Below are positions 34,185-46,883 of a stretch of DNA of 64,000 nt, one piece after another. Position 1 is the first letter of the stretch. Every line of letters begins with the position of its first letter. The notes beneath the pieces are model-generated. The model was not told where the DNA came from. It did not search any database and was given only the letters and a program-made list of their open reading frames with translations. The stretch is from contig NC_003070.9 of the NCBI RefSeq assembly GCF_000001735.4, positions 26,521,971 to 26,585,970 of the forward strand, written 5' to 3'. This stretch comes from Arabidopsis thaliana. Taxonomy: Eukaryota > Streptophyta > Magnoliopsida > Brassicales > Brassicaceae. Both the position numbers and the translations under genes were made by a program.

Positions 34185-37024
34185 ATGTCGGACTCGCCAA
34201 CTTCTTCTCCACCAGCACCATCCGCTGATTCCGCTCCGCCGCCGGATACCTCATCCGACGGATCTGCTGCTCCTCCACCTACGGATTCAGCACCACCTCC
34301 TAGTCCACCGGCTGATTCATCTCCGCCTCCAGCTCTTCCATCTCTTCCGCCAGCTGTCTTTTCTCCTCCGCCAACTGTCTCATCCCCTCCTCCTCCGCCG
34401 CTTGATTCATCTCCTCCTCCGCCGCCTGATTTAACCCCGCCGCCAAGTTCTCCCCCTCCCCCAGATGCTCCGCCGCCGATTCCCATCGTGTTCCCTCCAC
34501 CGATAGACTCACCGCCGCCCGAGTCCACCAACTCCCCTCCACCTCCAGAGGTGTTTGAACCACCACCGCCTCCGGCCGATGAAGACGAAAGCCCTCCTGC
34601 TCCTCCACCTCCGGAACAATTACCTCCTCCAGCGTCTTCACCGCAAGGAGGACCCAAAAAACCAAAAAAACACCATCCAGGACCAGCCACATCTCCTCCT
34701 GCTCCTTCAGCACCAGCCACATCTCCTCCTGCTCCTCCAAACGCGCCGCCACGTAACAGTTCCCACGCACTACCACCTAAGTCTACCGCTGCAGGTGGAC
34801 CTCTCACCTCGCCATCTCGCGGAGTCCCCAGCAGCGGAAACTCTGTCCCGCCACCTGCAAATAGCGGTGGCGGCTATCAAGGGAAGACTATGGCCGGTTT
34901 TGCAATAGCCGGTTTCGCAGTCATCGCCTTGATGGCCGTTGTGTTCTTAGTCAGAAGAAAGAAGAAGAGAAACATTGATGCCTACAGTGACTCACAATAC
35001 TTGCCTCCTTCAAACTTCTCCATCAAATCAGGTTAAAATCTTGATCCATTCTCTCATCTTCAAGAAGATGCACAAATGTTTAAACATATTTCTTTCGCTT
35101 TAACGTGTAGATGGATTCTTATACGGTCAAAATCCTACAAAGGGATACTCTGGTCCTGGTGGTTACAATTCACAACAACAATCAAATTCCGGAAACAGCT
35201 TCGGCAGCCAACGAGGAGGAGGAGGTTATACACGGTCAGGGAGCGCACCTGATTCAGCAGTGATGGGAAGTGGTCAAACACATTTCACATATGAAGAGCT
35301 AACGGACATAACAGAAGGATTTTCTAAGCATAACATACTTGGAGAAGGAGGTTTTGGTTGTGTGTATAAAGGTAAATTAAATGATGGAAAACTTGTTGCT
35401 GTTAAGCAGCTTAAGGTTGGTAGCGGACAAGGTGACCGTGAGTTTAAGGCGGAGGTTGAGATTATTAGCCGTGTTCATCATCGCCATTTGGTTTCTCTTG
35501 TTGGATACTGCATTGCGGATTCAGAGAGATTGCTTATCTATGAATATGTTCCTAACCAAACATTGGAACATCATTTGCATGGTGAGGTTCTTTTTTACCA
35601 CTTTTCTCATCAGACAAGATTTTATTGTGTGTTTTTTTTTACTTACATGGGTTATTTTCTTGATAGGGAAGGGAAGGCCAGTACTTGAATGGGCTAGGAG
35701 AGTCAGAATTGCTATAGGTTCTGCCAAAGGTTTGGCGTATTTACACGAAGACTGTAAGTACTTTTGCAATGTTTATGCATTTCAAAGTTCAAACGGAAGC
35801 TGAATCAAAGCAACTTAATTTGTTTATGTATGTTTTTGTTTTGTTTTGCAGGTCACCCAAAAATCATTCACAGGGACATAAAGTCCGCTAACATCTTGCT
35901 GGACGATGAGTTTGAAGCTCAGGCAATCCTTTTTTTCTTTGAACATTTGCTCTTTTTTGGAGTTTTTTTTGGCTCTGTAGATTTAGTTAATGAGAGTTTA
36001 TTTGTTCTTAGTTTTCTGTTTATTTTGGTGTGTAGGTTGCTGACTTTGGACTTGCCAAACTCAATGATTCAACACAAACTCATGTATCAACTCGCGTTAT
36101 GGGAACCTTCGGGTAAGATTGATCACAAATTCTTTATTAAACTACTAGATATGATAAGGATGAACTAGTTTGCTTGTATACAAAGGTTAGAAGGTATTAC
36201 TTATTGCCATATATTAATAACATCTGAGAAGTACCTAAGCCTCTATTTTGTTGGCTTTTGTTATCAGGTACTTGGCACCAGAATATGCACAAAGTGGAAA
36301 GCTGACTGATAGATCAGATGTTTTCTCGTTTGGGGTTGTTCTCTTAGAGCTTATAACAGGACGCAAACCTGTTGACCAATACCAGCCTTTGGGAGAAGAG
36401 AGTTTGGTTGAATGGGTAAAAATACTAATCTGTCTTGACATCTCAATATATGGTTGGACTTGGCCATAGTTATTTAAATGATCTAATCTATGAACTCTCA
36501 GGCTCGTCCTCTGCTTCACAAAGCCATTGAGACCGGTGATTTCAGTGAACTAGTTGATAGACGGCTCGAAAAGCATTATGTGGAGAATGAAGTTTTCAGA
36601 ATGATTGAAACAGCTGCTGCTTGTGTTAGGCATTCAGGTCCAAAACGTCCACGTATGGTTCAGGTACATCTCTAGCAACATATAAAAATTCTATACATGT
36701 CATGTTCTATGTTATAAACTTTGAAAACTTACAAAAAACTTTGTTTGAAATAAGGTTGTGAGAGCATTGGATAGTGAAGGGGACATGGGAGATATCAGCA
36801 ATGGTAACAAAGTGGGACAAAGCAGTGCTTATGACTCTGGTCAGTATAATAATGACACCATGAAGTTCAGGAAAATGGCATTTGGTTTTGACGATAGCTC
36901 GGATTCCGGGATGTACAGTGGAGACTACTCTGTCCAAGACTCCCGGAAAGGATCCAACGGAGCTTCCTCTGAGTTCACAAGGAATGAAACCGAGAACCGA
37001 AACTTCAATAACCGGCGCTACTGA
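34185..37024 (+). CDS. PERK13: PERK13 / RHS10, proline-rich extensin-like receptor kinase
   Basis: Eight exons: 34185-35031, 35111-35581, 35667-35753, 35852-35922, 36036-36112, 36268-36415, 36502-36663, 36755-37024. They sum to 2133 nt, or 710 residues, the known length of PERK13. Residues 1 to about 230 are an extensin-like ectodomain full of SPPPP, PPAP and related repeats. A single membrane span follows at about 236-256 ([20 protein letters not shown]), then a basic stop-transfer RRKKKR. The kinase domain covers about 340-640 with [30 protein letters not shown] and APEYAQSG. The known role is a plasma-membrane kinase that restrains root hair tip growth, thought to sense the cell wall. The fourth intron begins GC (CAG then GCAATC). 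It matches AT1G70460. Confidence 0.95.
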
Positions 37025-37599
37025 TCCAAAAATAGGTCAACTTATACCTAATCATCCCTCATGCTTGAGCTCTTTGTACAGCATTAATGCTCTCTTTGAA
37101 TTTTTTGTGTGAAGATACGTTTCTTGCTAGCCGCTACCTTTAGTTTTGCTCCATAATTCCCATTTGCCTCAAAAGACTTATTATAGGTGAGAACAGAGAA
37201 AAGCAACCAAAAAAGAAAAAGAACTCATAAAAGTTCTTAAAGAGTGATTTGAATCTTGTTTGCTTTTGTTTGCTTCTCTGTGTTGAGTTTCGGATTTTTT
37301 GTTGAGTGTGATAACATAAATGAAGAACTCCATCTTCTGATTTTTTTTTTTTACATAATGAGTCTTCTAATTGTTACTTGTTATCTCATATTTTTTTTCT
37401 TGCTTTCATATATATTTGATACCTAAGTTTCATACCCATATGAAACAAAACCAAACGACCCAAAACAAGACCAAAAACAAACAAGCAAGAATAAGATAAA
37501 GTGAACAAGCATTGATGAATTCTCTTGTCTTATTAAGACAATGTTCTGACCGGAGCTTGAAGTCGGAAACCTCCGTGTCTGAGGTCACCTTACACATGG
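37025..37599. other. Convergent 3' flanks of PERK13 and the membrane-protein gene
   Basis: Presumed 3' UTRs of the two converging genes. Nothing else is seen. Confidence 0.6.
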
Positions 37600-38064
37600 T
37601 TAATATATAACCGGAGGTGGTCTTTTCCCTCCTTTTCCTCCACCTCCTCCACCACCACCTCCTCCTCTCTTGTTATCAAACCCAAATTCTATGTCCCCTC
37701 CGTTTCGACCAGTGGGTTTGCTCATAGGACCAGGCCGCTTCATATCGAAACCAAACTCCACATCACCTCTTTCTCTTGGTTCACGCTCCACAGGTCTAAT
37801 CTCACGGCTCTTCTTTGACGATGGTTTCTCATGCTTCGAAGCTTTGTTGTTGTTTTTGTCTTTGTGTTGCTTTCCACCGCGGTTGCATAGTCTTCCAAAC
37901 ACACAAGCCAGTGCTGCCAGAACAAGAATTGCGGCTAGAACTATGAATGCTGTACCAAACGAGCCACTTGAACCGGAGGATGAAGGCGAGAAAGAAGATG
38001 AAGTAGAAGAAGAAGTAGATGGATACACTTGTGGTTGCTGAAACTCTTGTGGTTGGTCTCCCAT
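37600..38064 (-). CDS. Small single-span membrane protein
   Basis: A single exon of 154 codons, by position AT1G70470. A Ser/Thr-rich N-terminus of about 36 residues precedes one hydrophobic span (FGTAFIVLAAILVLAALACV, about residues 36-55). A basic cytoplasmic tail follows, with KKSREIRPVERE, two repeats of the form (D)VEFGFD-(M/N)KR and DIEFGFDNKR, a poly-glycine run and KRPPPVIY at the end. It is related to other plant proteins with the same tail motif; the function is unknown. Confidence 0.85.
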   Translation of the reverse strand: MGDQPQEFQQPQVYPSTSSSTSSSFSPSSSGSSGSFGTAFIVLAAILVLAALACVFGRLCNRGGKQHKDKNNNKASKHEKPSSKKSREIRPVEREPRERGDVEFGFDMKRPGPMSKPTGRNGGDIEFGFDNKRGGGGGGGGGGKGGKRPPPVIY

Positions 38065-40333
38065 TTTATTTTATTTTGGTATTTGATATAGATTTATGTG
38101 AGGTATATGCTTTAGGAGCTCTATGATGTTGAAGACTACCTCAATTTATGCCATTTCCATAGGAAATGAGGCCAATGTATTAATAGTACTAGCACTCACT
38201 CCTTTCCTTGATCATTCTCTGTAATAAAGTTTAAGTGAGACATTGTTTTTTTTTTTTTTTTTTTGAAATAAAGTTACCTATAGCTTACTTTTGTGGAAAT
38301 TATCAGTTTGTTTTTTGTTTTCTTTTTCTTTAATAAAGAAATATAGTTGTTTTTTCTTTTCTTTTGTTATCAACAATGTGGCTATGTTTAAGAGATGCAC
38401 TTTAGAGGATTTTCTGATTGCTTTGTATGAAGAGAAAGTGGGATTTTGGTTAAGAATTTTGAGATGAGACACAATTTCATTGTTTCCAAGAAAGATGAAT
38501 TAAAGATTTGATGAGTGGGAAGATGCTTTACCAATCATTGACTCTACTCTTTAGATTCCCATTTCCCATTAATTTATACACTTTTTTCTCTACTCTTCAA
38601 TCTCTAATTTTCAATTCCGTAGTGCTTGAATGTATCTTATGTATTCTATATAGTATATTGTAATAAAGTTGAGCTAAATATCAGGAGAACAAAATGATGA
38701 GTTTGCATTTTCAAATAAAAGTAGGATTATGGATCCACTAGTTTTTGCGAATAGTACTCATTCACCATCAAATCTTCTTTAATGGTAAGTGTTAAGTGTT
38801 AACCCTTCTTGTGAGTTTCTTCTAACCGAATCTATTTACTTTAGTTCTGTAGGTAGTCTTTTAGAGTGGGGTTCCACAAGAGAGAATGTAATCGGAATGT
38901 ATTTAACATAGGGATTAGTGTAAAACACATTTTATGTTCATTCTTTCACGCAAATATTAGTTTCCTCTTTTCTTTTTCATATTTCTTTCAAACTTTTTGT
39001 CTCCTTGAATGTCTTTTTCTTCCTCAGAAAATGTTGAAGTGTTCACATGTCTTCTTTTCAATGCCTTGCCTAATGGGATCGACCTTTAGATTTTGAATTT
39101 TGATTCTATAATATCTTGGTGAGACTTCTTAACCAATTAGTTTTCTTTAGCTCGTGCTTGAGACTTATCACTTATGTAACGTTTTTCATATCTCTTGGTT
39201 TATGTTTTGTTTGGTTTTGATGTTTTTATGTTTCTTGTATTTCTGGATTTTAGTTTGTTTAAAGGAAAAAATACTTATGCGAGATTTTAAATAGTAATTT
39301 AAAAAAAGAGAAAAAAAATCTCGATTAGTGCCCGCAAACGTTAGACCGACACTGGGTCTAATGCAAAAGAATTAAAACATAGAAGCATAATTTATAACAC
39401 AAATTCTAGTTCATCTACTCAATCAAAACATCCAAACTAATGGCGTTAGTGAAGTAATTACAATTTTGCGATTCTTCGCGAATTAGTTGAAGAAGACGAA
39501 AGACGAGTGCAACTTGTAGAAGCCTACAAAGTTTAAAACCCATAATTTGATGGGGTCAAAAAGTAGAACATATCAATGAAATTTTTTCACGCCAGTGATA
39601 CTCGTGAACTTTGTATACTCATTCCATTTCTACCACATTTGCACTCAATACAATCTTTTAGAATCATAATAACTTCTTGAGAAAAGAACTTGGTCCAAGC
39701 TAGTGAAATCAAAAAGGTACGTTAAAAAAACAAATATCTTACAAACGGGACGCAGTTTTCACAGTAAGCTAAAAACGGCACGCAGGTTTCTAAAGAGTGG
39801 CGAGGATTTCAACGTTAGCTTAATTTTTCCGCGCTAAGACCAGCTAAAAAACGACACGTGGCAATCGTGTTCCTCAATGGTCTCTTTCGTCCAAGACCAG
39901 AAAAGAGAAGAAATGTGGCCACTCTAGAATCCGTCGCATCTCGATTCAAAGCTATTGATAATTTCGTCTTCTTCTTCCATGGAATAACGTGTTTAGGCGT
40001 GTATCACATGGTTCTTTCTTTGTGTGACACAAAACCAACATAAAGCTTCCATACGATTTAGACATTGTCGATCGCTATTGTAAGATCTGGTCTGGGTCCT
40101 CGATTTTGGTGAGGATTGTCGGGTGGAACAAAACTCTTTCTTAAAGGCTCTGCAGAAATTAATTCTCTGCTCTGGCTGGATCTGATAGTGATTTTACAGA
40201 TTGTTCAGGTGCTTTATTGGGCTGTGTTTCTTCGTTAGTAAAGCTTTTTGCTTTCCTTTAGTTTAGTGAAATCTTAAAAATGTTTAACTTTGCGGCTTTA
40301 CTTCAATTGCCTTATACACTGTGCAGGTCAGAA
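38065..40333. other. Intergenic region with promoter and leader of the DUF220 gene
   Basis: Contains the 5' flank of the small membrane-protein gene (left, with a T-run near 38246-38264) and the promoter of the DUF220 gene (right). A possible leader intron of the latter runs from 40209 (donor TTCAG/GTGCTT) to 40326 (acceptor TGTGCAG). No other gene is supported. Confidence 0.55.
39853..39862 (+). promoter_or_regulatory. G-box / ABRE-like element
   Basis: GACACGTGGC contains the CACGTG core and an ACGTGGC ABRE core. It lies about 480 bases upstream of the DUF220 start codon, in the region where the promoter is expected. Regulation by bZIP or bHLH factors is inference. Confidence 0.4.
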
Positions 40334-41638
40334 ATGGGCAATCCGGGATCAGACACAGAGAGAAACAAGGGAAATGTGGTCTCAAGTGTGTTTGATCCTG
40401 CACTCTCTCGATTCGTTGGATTTTCCCAGAAACTCCAAACTCGTCTTAAGGTCATGCTCTGATTCCACACATTGCTTTTCAATACCTTGTGATGTTTTTG
40501 ATCTTTAGAGGAGCTGAAAAAGGAAGCATTTTGTTCTCTTTGTCACAGTCCCAGCTGAAGAATTTGACAGATGATAAGCATGGGATTGGTTCTTCATGGA
40601 GGCAAGATAAAGGAAACTCATCGATCTCCATGCAAATTGATCTGGAGAAACAGTTAGATTGTTGGAGGGAAAACCCTTCGTGGACTGATCAGATCCCAGT
40701 CGTTAAGGTGAGCAAGAGATGAACTTTACAACATGGTTTTGTCAGAGTCTTTGAGAATCTTGTTATATGATAAATAATAACAAGATTTCTTTACAGGTGG
40801 GTATTCCAAAAGGATCGCTTTGCAATCTTAAAGCCGAGGTGAATGTTGGTTTACCTCCTGATGCAGTCTATAACATTGTAATTGACCCTGACAATAGAAG
40901 AGTCTTCAAGAATATCAAGGTACGTTTCTTATAGATTATCTTGTTCTCTCTGTTACAGTTTTAAGCTCCTGTGATTCATTGGCCTCGGAATTACAGGAGG
41001 TTATGTCGCGGAAAGTATTGGTAGATGACGGGTTAAGGCAAGTGGTGGAAGTTGAACAAGCAGCTTTGTGGAGATTTCTCTGGTGGTCAGGAACAATCTC
41101 AGTTCATGTCTTGGTGGATCAGGATCGGGCAGATCACTCTGTAAGACCTCTACGATTATAACAAAAGTCTCAAGTTTCTTGAATGGTTCGTGAAAGGGGA
41201 TTTAAATGGGTGTTGCAGATGAAATTCAAGCAAGTGAAAAGTGGATTCATGAAGAGATTCGAAGGAAGCTGGCAAGTAAAGCCTTTGTTTGTGGATGAAC
41301 ATATGTGCGATCGTTTGAAACCGAAAACGCTGGAGGAGTATAACAGGTGCACTGGAGGTAAAGGGAGGATCGGATCTAAGGTAACGCTGGACCAGCTAAT
41401 ACAGCCAGCGATTGTTCCACCTCCGCCCATTTCTTGGTATCTCAGAGGAATCACGGCTAAGACGACAGAGATGCTTATCCATGACTTGTTGGCTGAGACC
41501 GCCAGGATCCGTGCAGCTGGAGTAATGGAGGATGGTCACTCGCCCGATGAGCAACGGATTGGCACACCTGGAGATATAAAAGAAAGATGGTCTGCACATA
41601 GAAGAACATCAAGGAGACGACGCAATGATTTGTGTTAA
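40334..41638 (+). CDS. DUF220 family protein
   Basis: Exons: 40334-40450, 40549-40707, 40797-40919, 40997-41140, 41219-41638, giving 963 nt or 320 residues; by position AT1G70480. All junctions are phase 0. Exon 2 is best started after TTCTCTTTGTCACAG, since nearer AG sites break the frame. Family sequence includes [40 protein letters not shown], and [16 protein letters not shown] with [12 protein letters not shown]. The pattern resembles a START-like lipid-binding fold seen in related plant proteins, but the substrate and role are unknown. No signal peptide or membrane segment is present. Confidence 0.85.
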
Positions 41639-42191
41639 GTCACAGACTCACACAGTCCATGATTCTGGGATAATAGATATCTTGAGGATTTTTGGATCAC
41701 CCAGCAATATGTGAACATAATATAATATTTGTTTTCATAAGATACACTGGCATATAAATGTGGGAATCTATTCCTTGTTGAAGAAGTTTACAACCATGAC
41801 TCAATGACTCATGACCATTACAACCATGACTCAATGACCAATAGTGATATGAATTTTCAAATATACAAAATTTCTAATTCATTTATTTTGGTAAAGAAAG
41901 AAAGATATTTCTGTGATGAAAACGATGCAGACGTGAAAATAGGATACGCAAAAACAAGAAAGCAAAACAATCAATCATATTAATCCAGGCACAATACACG
42001 AAAGCTATTTAAAAGGGTTCTTCTAGTAAATTTTTAGGTACAAGACCATCTACTTGCACAATAAGAAACATTCACATACCCAAAAAAGCAAAAAGGTTCA
42101 GATAATATTTATAATCTCTCTTGCATCAAGACAGAGAGAGATCCCAACACAGCAGACAGAATCATCTCGATGCAACGCAATTTCTCCCTCA
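41639..42191. other. Convergent 3' flanks of the DUF220 gene and ARFA1D
   Basis: Presumed 3' UTR sequence. A short direct repeat, ACAACCATGACTCAATGAC, appears twice between about 41790 and 41840. No gene is seen. Confidence 0.55.
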
Positions 42192-43188
<997 letters not shown>

Positions 43189-43191
43189 TCA

Positions 43192-43715
43192 CTGCAAACA
43201 AACACAACAAAGTCTAATATCAAAAACCTCATACACATTCTATATCACGCGATTTTCATCTCAGAAATCCTAAATTATGCATCTATAATGCCAAATTCAA
43301 TTCTTATATCCTCTAAGAACCTGATCAATACCAAAATCGTCACTCACAAACATCAAATTTCAACGAGATCAGGCCGATCCAAACAGAGAATCAAACGTCC
43401 CGAGATATCATAATCTCTCTGATACAGATCTTCAACATCTCAGAAGCTATCAGATACAATCACAACGACGGAAAACGAAAGTGAATAGAAAATTCAACAG
43501 ATCCACACTATCAGATCGTAATCAGAAACGTCGACATATATACACATCTTAAAAATAAAATCGCATTATCCATTCATGAGCAAGATCAACCTCAACGAAA
43601 TCAATCACGACGATTCCAAAACCATCAAAATTCACAAGAAACGAGAAATGCAGAACACATACAGATCTACGCTAAATTGAGAATGTATGAGCACAGATCT
43701 TAGATCAAAGCGTAC
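43192..43715 (-). other. 5' leader intron of ARFA1D
   Basis: The acceptor TTTGCAG lies 9 bases before the ATG, and the donor (CTTCGTAG then GTACGC) sits in a GA-rich first exon ending near 43850. Leader introns are typical of highly expressed plant housekeeping genes and can raise expression. Confidence 0.65.
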
Positions 43716-43859
43716 CTACGAAGAATGTTTCGGAGAGATCTGAGAGAGAGAGACCGCGAAGAAACGGAGAGAGCGAGAGAGACTCGAAGAAATTTGAAAG
43801 AGAAATGTGAGAGAAGCTTAAGAGAAACGCGATGACGCCGAAATGGGAAGTGGTGGAGA

Positions 43860-44608
43860 GCAATTTTATAAGGGAGAGGGGTACCGGTTTATTCGTCGTT
43901 TCTCACGCCAATTAACGAAATTGCCATTTGTAATTGACGGAATTACCCTCTTCGAATCTTCTATGACCAAGTGTGCAGGTGTTCGCGAGCTAACCAATTA
44001 AAACTTAACACGTGAGCAATACTCTTTTCTTAAGTGCTACTTCATCTCCAGTGAAAATTTCGTTATTTGTTGATGTTGTCTGACCAATAAGAAATCGTCA
44101 TTTCAATCAATTTTGATAAATTTTATAATTATTAAAATAATTTTAATATATATAATATGATTACATATCTACATCTATTAATGATATTTTTAATGAAATT
44201 TTGTTTGTCTGGTTTGGTTAACTTTGGGAAACGTTAGCCACAAAATCATTTAAAAGATTTATTTTCAAAATGATAAAATTAATCAATTGAGAGACAATTC
44301 CGGTTTAGTATTAGCTTAAAAATTTAAACATTTGGGTCTGGTTTTGCTGCCAACCCTTAACGATCATAACAAAACATAGAGAGATGAGCAAATGCTACAA
44401 ACTACCAAATAAGCATTCATTTTTTATACAAAAATATTAATCTTTACCTTAATTATAATCAATTTATAAACACTACAATGCTTTTCAATCTCATTGTATA
44501 TGCTTCATTAACAAGCTATATATATAAGGTCAGTTGCTAAAGATGAATTACAACTAAATATAACGTGCACATTCCTCACTACAACGACCGTCAAAATATG
44601 TGATCACC
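43860..44608. other. Intergenic region between ARFA1D and the polygalacturonase gene
   Basis: Promoter of ARFA1D on the left and the 3' flank of the polygalacturonase gene on the right. It is AT-rich and no gene is seen. Confidence 0.55.
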
Positions 44609-46759
44609 TTAAAGCTCATCATGAGCATTTTCAGTTTCTTTTTCGACCATAATAGTTTCTGCCAAATACTGATCAGTTTGGTTTAAGCTCTTGTCGTCAT
44701 GCGAATACAGACAATCCGCAGAAGGATGAACTACACCATAACCAAACCCTTCAGCAGAGTTACAATATGCTTCTACTTTTCCATCATTGCCTTCCAAGTT
44801 GATATTGTTGAGGACAATGTGGCTGCAAGGGACTGCGTCACTACACTTGAAGTTGATGGCTTTTGAGCTTTTCGTGGTTCCGGTTATGTTCCTGTACATT
44901 ATCTCGGATATGTGAACCGCCGATGTCTGCAAAGAAATAGGAATCAAAAGATTAAGTTTCTTTCTTGAGGTTTGTTGATAAGTCAATGGTTATGTGAAAG
45001 AATTAAAACCTGGTTTTGACAAGTTGATGGTGAATCACAGTAGAATTGATCGATTATAATCGGATTCGCAACGTCCTGCATCACTACGTTCTCGAAACGT
45101 ACACCCTTTACGTAACCATTACCACCCTGTTTTAAAGAGTTTCATCTTTCAATCAATCCTGAAAACTCTTTGGAAGGAAAGCAAAGATCAATAGAATTGA
45201 GATTTTACCTGCCATGTCTTGATTCTTAGACCATTAGTTGTGTTCTTTAAGAACGCAGTTTCCAACACAACTGCAGTGACGGTTCCTTTCGAATGTCCTT
45301 GTCCAAGACTTCCAATACTACAGAACAAGAAATTATTTGCAATCAATAATAATATATGTGTCTCATTTCTTTTTATGGTTAGAGATGGTTTACCTGATTC
45401 CATGTCCTGGTCCACAGTAGATCCTCTTCATCTTTATCTTGGCGCTTCCATTCACAATCGAGACACAATCATCTCCTGTTTTCAAGTTGAAGTGTCAGCT
45501 ATAACATTTTGAGTTTAATATTATAATTACCATGATAGTGTTTTGAGTTAAATAGAAGTTTTTGGTGAAGAACCTGTGCTGATTTTACTGTCTTGGACTA
45601 CAACATCGGTAGATGCGGTTATATGAATTCCATCAGTGTTGGGACTGTCTCCTGGAGATGTGACCATAACTCTAGAGATTCGAACTGTAGTTGACCGTTG
45701 TATGATCAAGTGCATCTGTTGGCTGTTCCGGATAGTTAAGCCTCTCACATACACATTTGAACTTGAATATATAGTTAGAGCCTGTATAAAAGTAAAGACT
45801 TTCTTATAAGCAAAATCAAACATAAATGATAAGTCTAATGGTCGATGAACACAAAAGGGAAAAAACTTAGACCGTTGGTGCGCCTACGCAAGGCTACAAA
45901 AGAAAAACAAGAAAGATATGTGTCAGATTTCTACTTCATGATTGATTAGAAGAAAGTCCACTTTATGTAAAGAAGATACTTACGTTAGACTTGTTCTTCT
46001 TGCAAGAAGCAGCCCACCATTTGGTACCAGAACCATCTATAACTCCATTCCCTTGGAATACAACTCCTTGGAGTTTGGAAAATTGAAGCCAATTCCTTGG
46101 GAATTTCGGGTCCCATTGGCTAGGCTCATCTGGTGCTATGATTGTTCCATCAATCTATCAAAATCAAAATTAAAAAAAAATAAAAATGCATAAGACAATA
46201 AATGGTAACATGTTGTTGTAGCTTAACGTGTAACAGGAATTAAGAAGTTAAAAGATTACCTGAATGATCAATTTTTCTTGACATGGACCATCGAATTTCG
46301 TCGCATTTACTAAATAGCTACGTCCTTGTGGAACCAATAAAACAGAGTTTGGTGCAGAGCAGGCCATGGTCCAAGCTCTTATAAATGCCTGGTTATAAGA
46401 GAAACTTTTCACTAGTTGATAATTAAAATATATATATATGGTGGTTTTGTGTGTCTATTCCACCAGCATTATCATGAATTTCTTAAACCGATTCGAGCAT
46501 AACGCACCTGAGTATCATCAGAAACTCCATCTCCAGATGCATTAAAGCTATCCACATTCACCAGATTCTTACCAGAATATTGGCTTGTAAACGACGAGAA
46601 ATCAAAGAAGGTCACATCATCCTCAATATCATCCTCAGGTACATCGAGGTTCTCAAGCTTCCCAAGAATGTCAAGTTCCTTGAACAACATTTTTCCTGTA
46701 GCTCCATAAGAAGCTACCATCAACAGAGCAAACAGAGAAATAATAAAGGGTTTAATCAT
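44609..46759 (-). CDS. Polygalacturonase, glycoside hydrolase family 28
   Basis: Nine coding exons in transcription order: 46508-46759, 46260-46388, 45984-46154, 45873-45893, 45574-45781, 45394-45475, 45209-45317, 45010-45126, 44609-44926. They sum to 1407 nt, or 468 residues; by position AT1G70500. An N-terminal signal peptide (MIKPFIISLFALLMVASYG) directs the enzyme to the cell wall, where GH28 enzymes cleave homogalacturonan. All four family motifs are intact: NTDG at about 239-242, GDD at 261-263, GHG at 284-286 and RIK at 319-321. An acidic stretch (DVPEDDIEDDV) precedes the catalytic domain. The fourth exon is only 21 nt (PCVGAPT). Related to PG1/PG2-type enzymes; exact substrate form unknown. 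Confidence 0.93.
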
Positions 46760-46872
46760 TTTATGCTTAAGAAAAAAAGAACTCCAAGCAAAGATTAAGT
46801 GATTGTATAGTTTAAGATATGAGATTTTATGCAAAAATGATTTCTTTGTAATGAGATGATAATATGGTTTGA

Positions 46873-46883
46873 ATATATATATA
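46873..46883 (-). promoter_or_regulatory. TATA box of the polygalacturonase gene
   Basis: The minus strand reads GCTTATATATATATTC, about 115 bases upstream of the ATG at 46759, a plausible TATA region. Confidence 0.45.

Noticed and set aside
33977-34807. 276-codon Gly-rich minus-strand frame
   Set aside because: Antisense of the PERK13 proline-rich repeats, which read as glycine on the other strand.
40501-40548. Upstream acceptor CTTTAG for exon 2 of the DUF220 gene, which seemed to imply another frameshift
   Set aside because: The pyrimidine-rich acceptor ending at 40548 gives a phase 0 join and a full-length frame, so no frameshift is needed.
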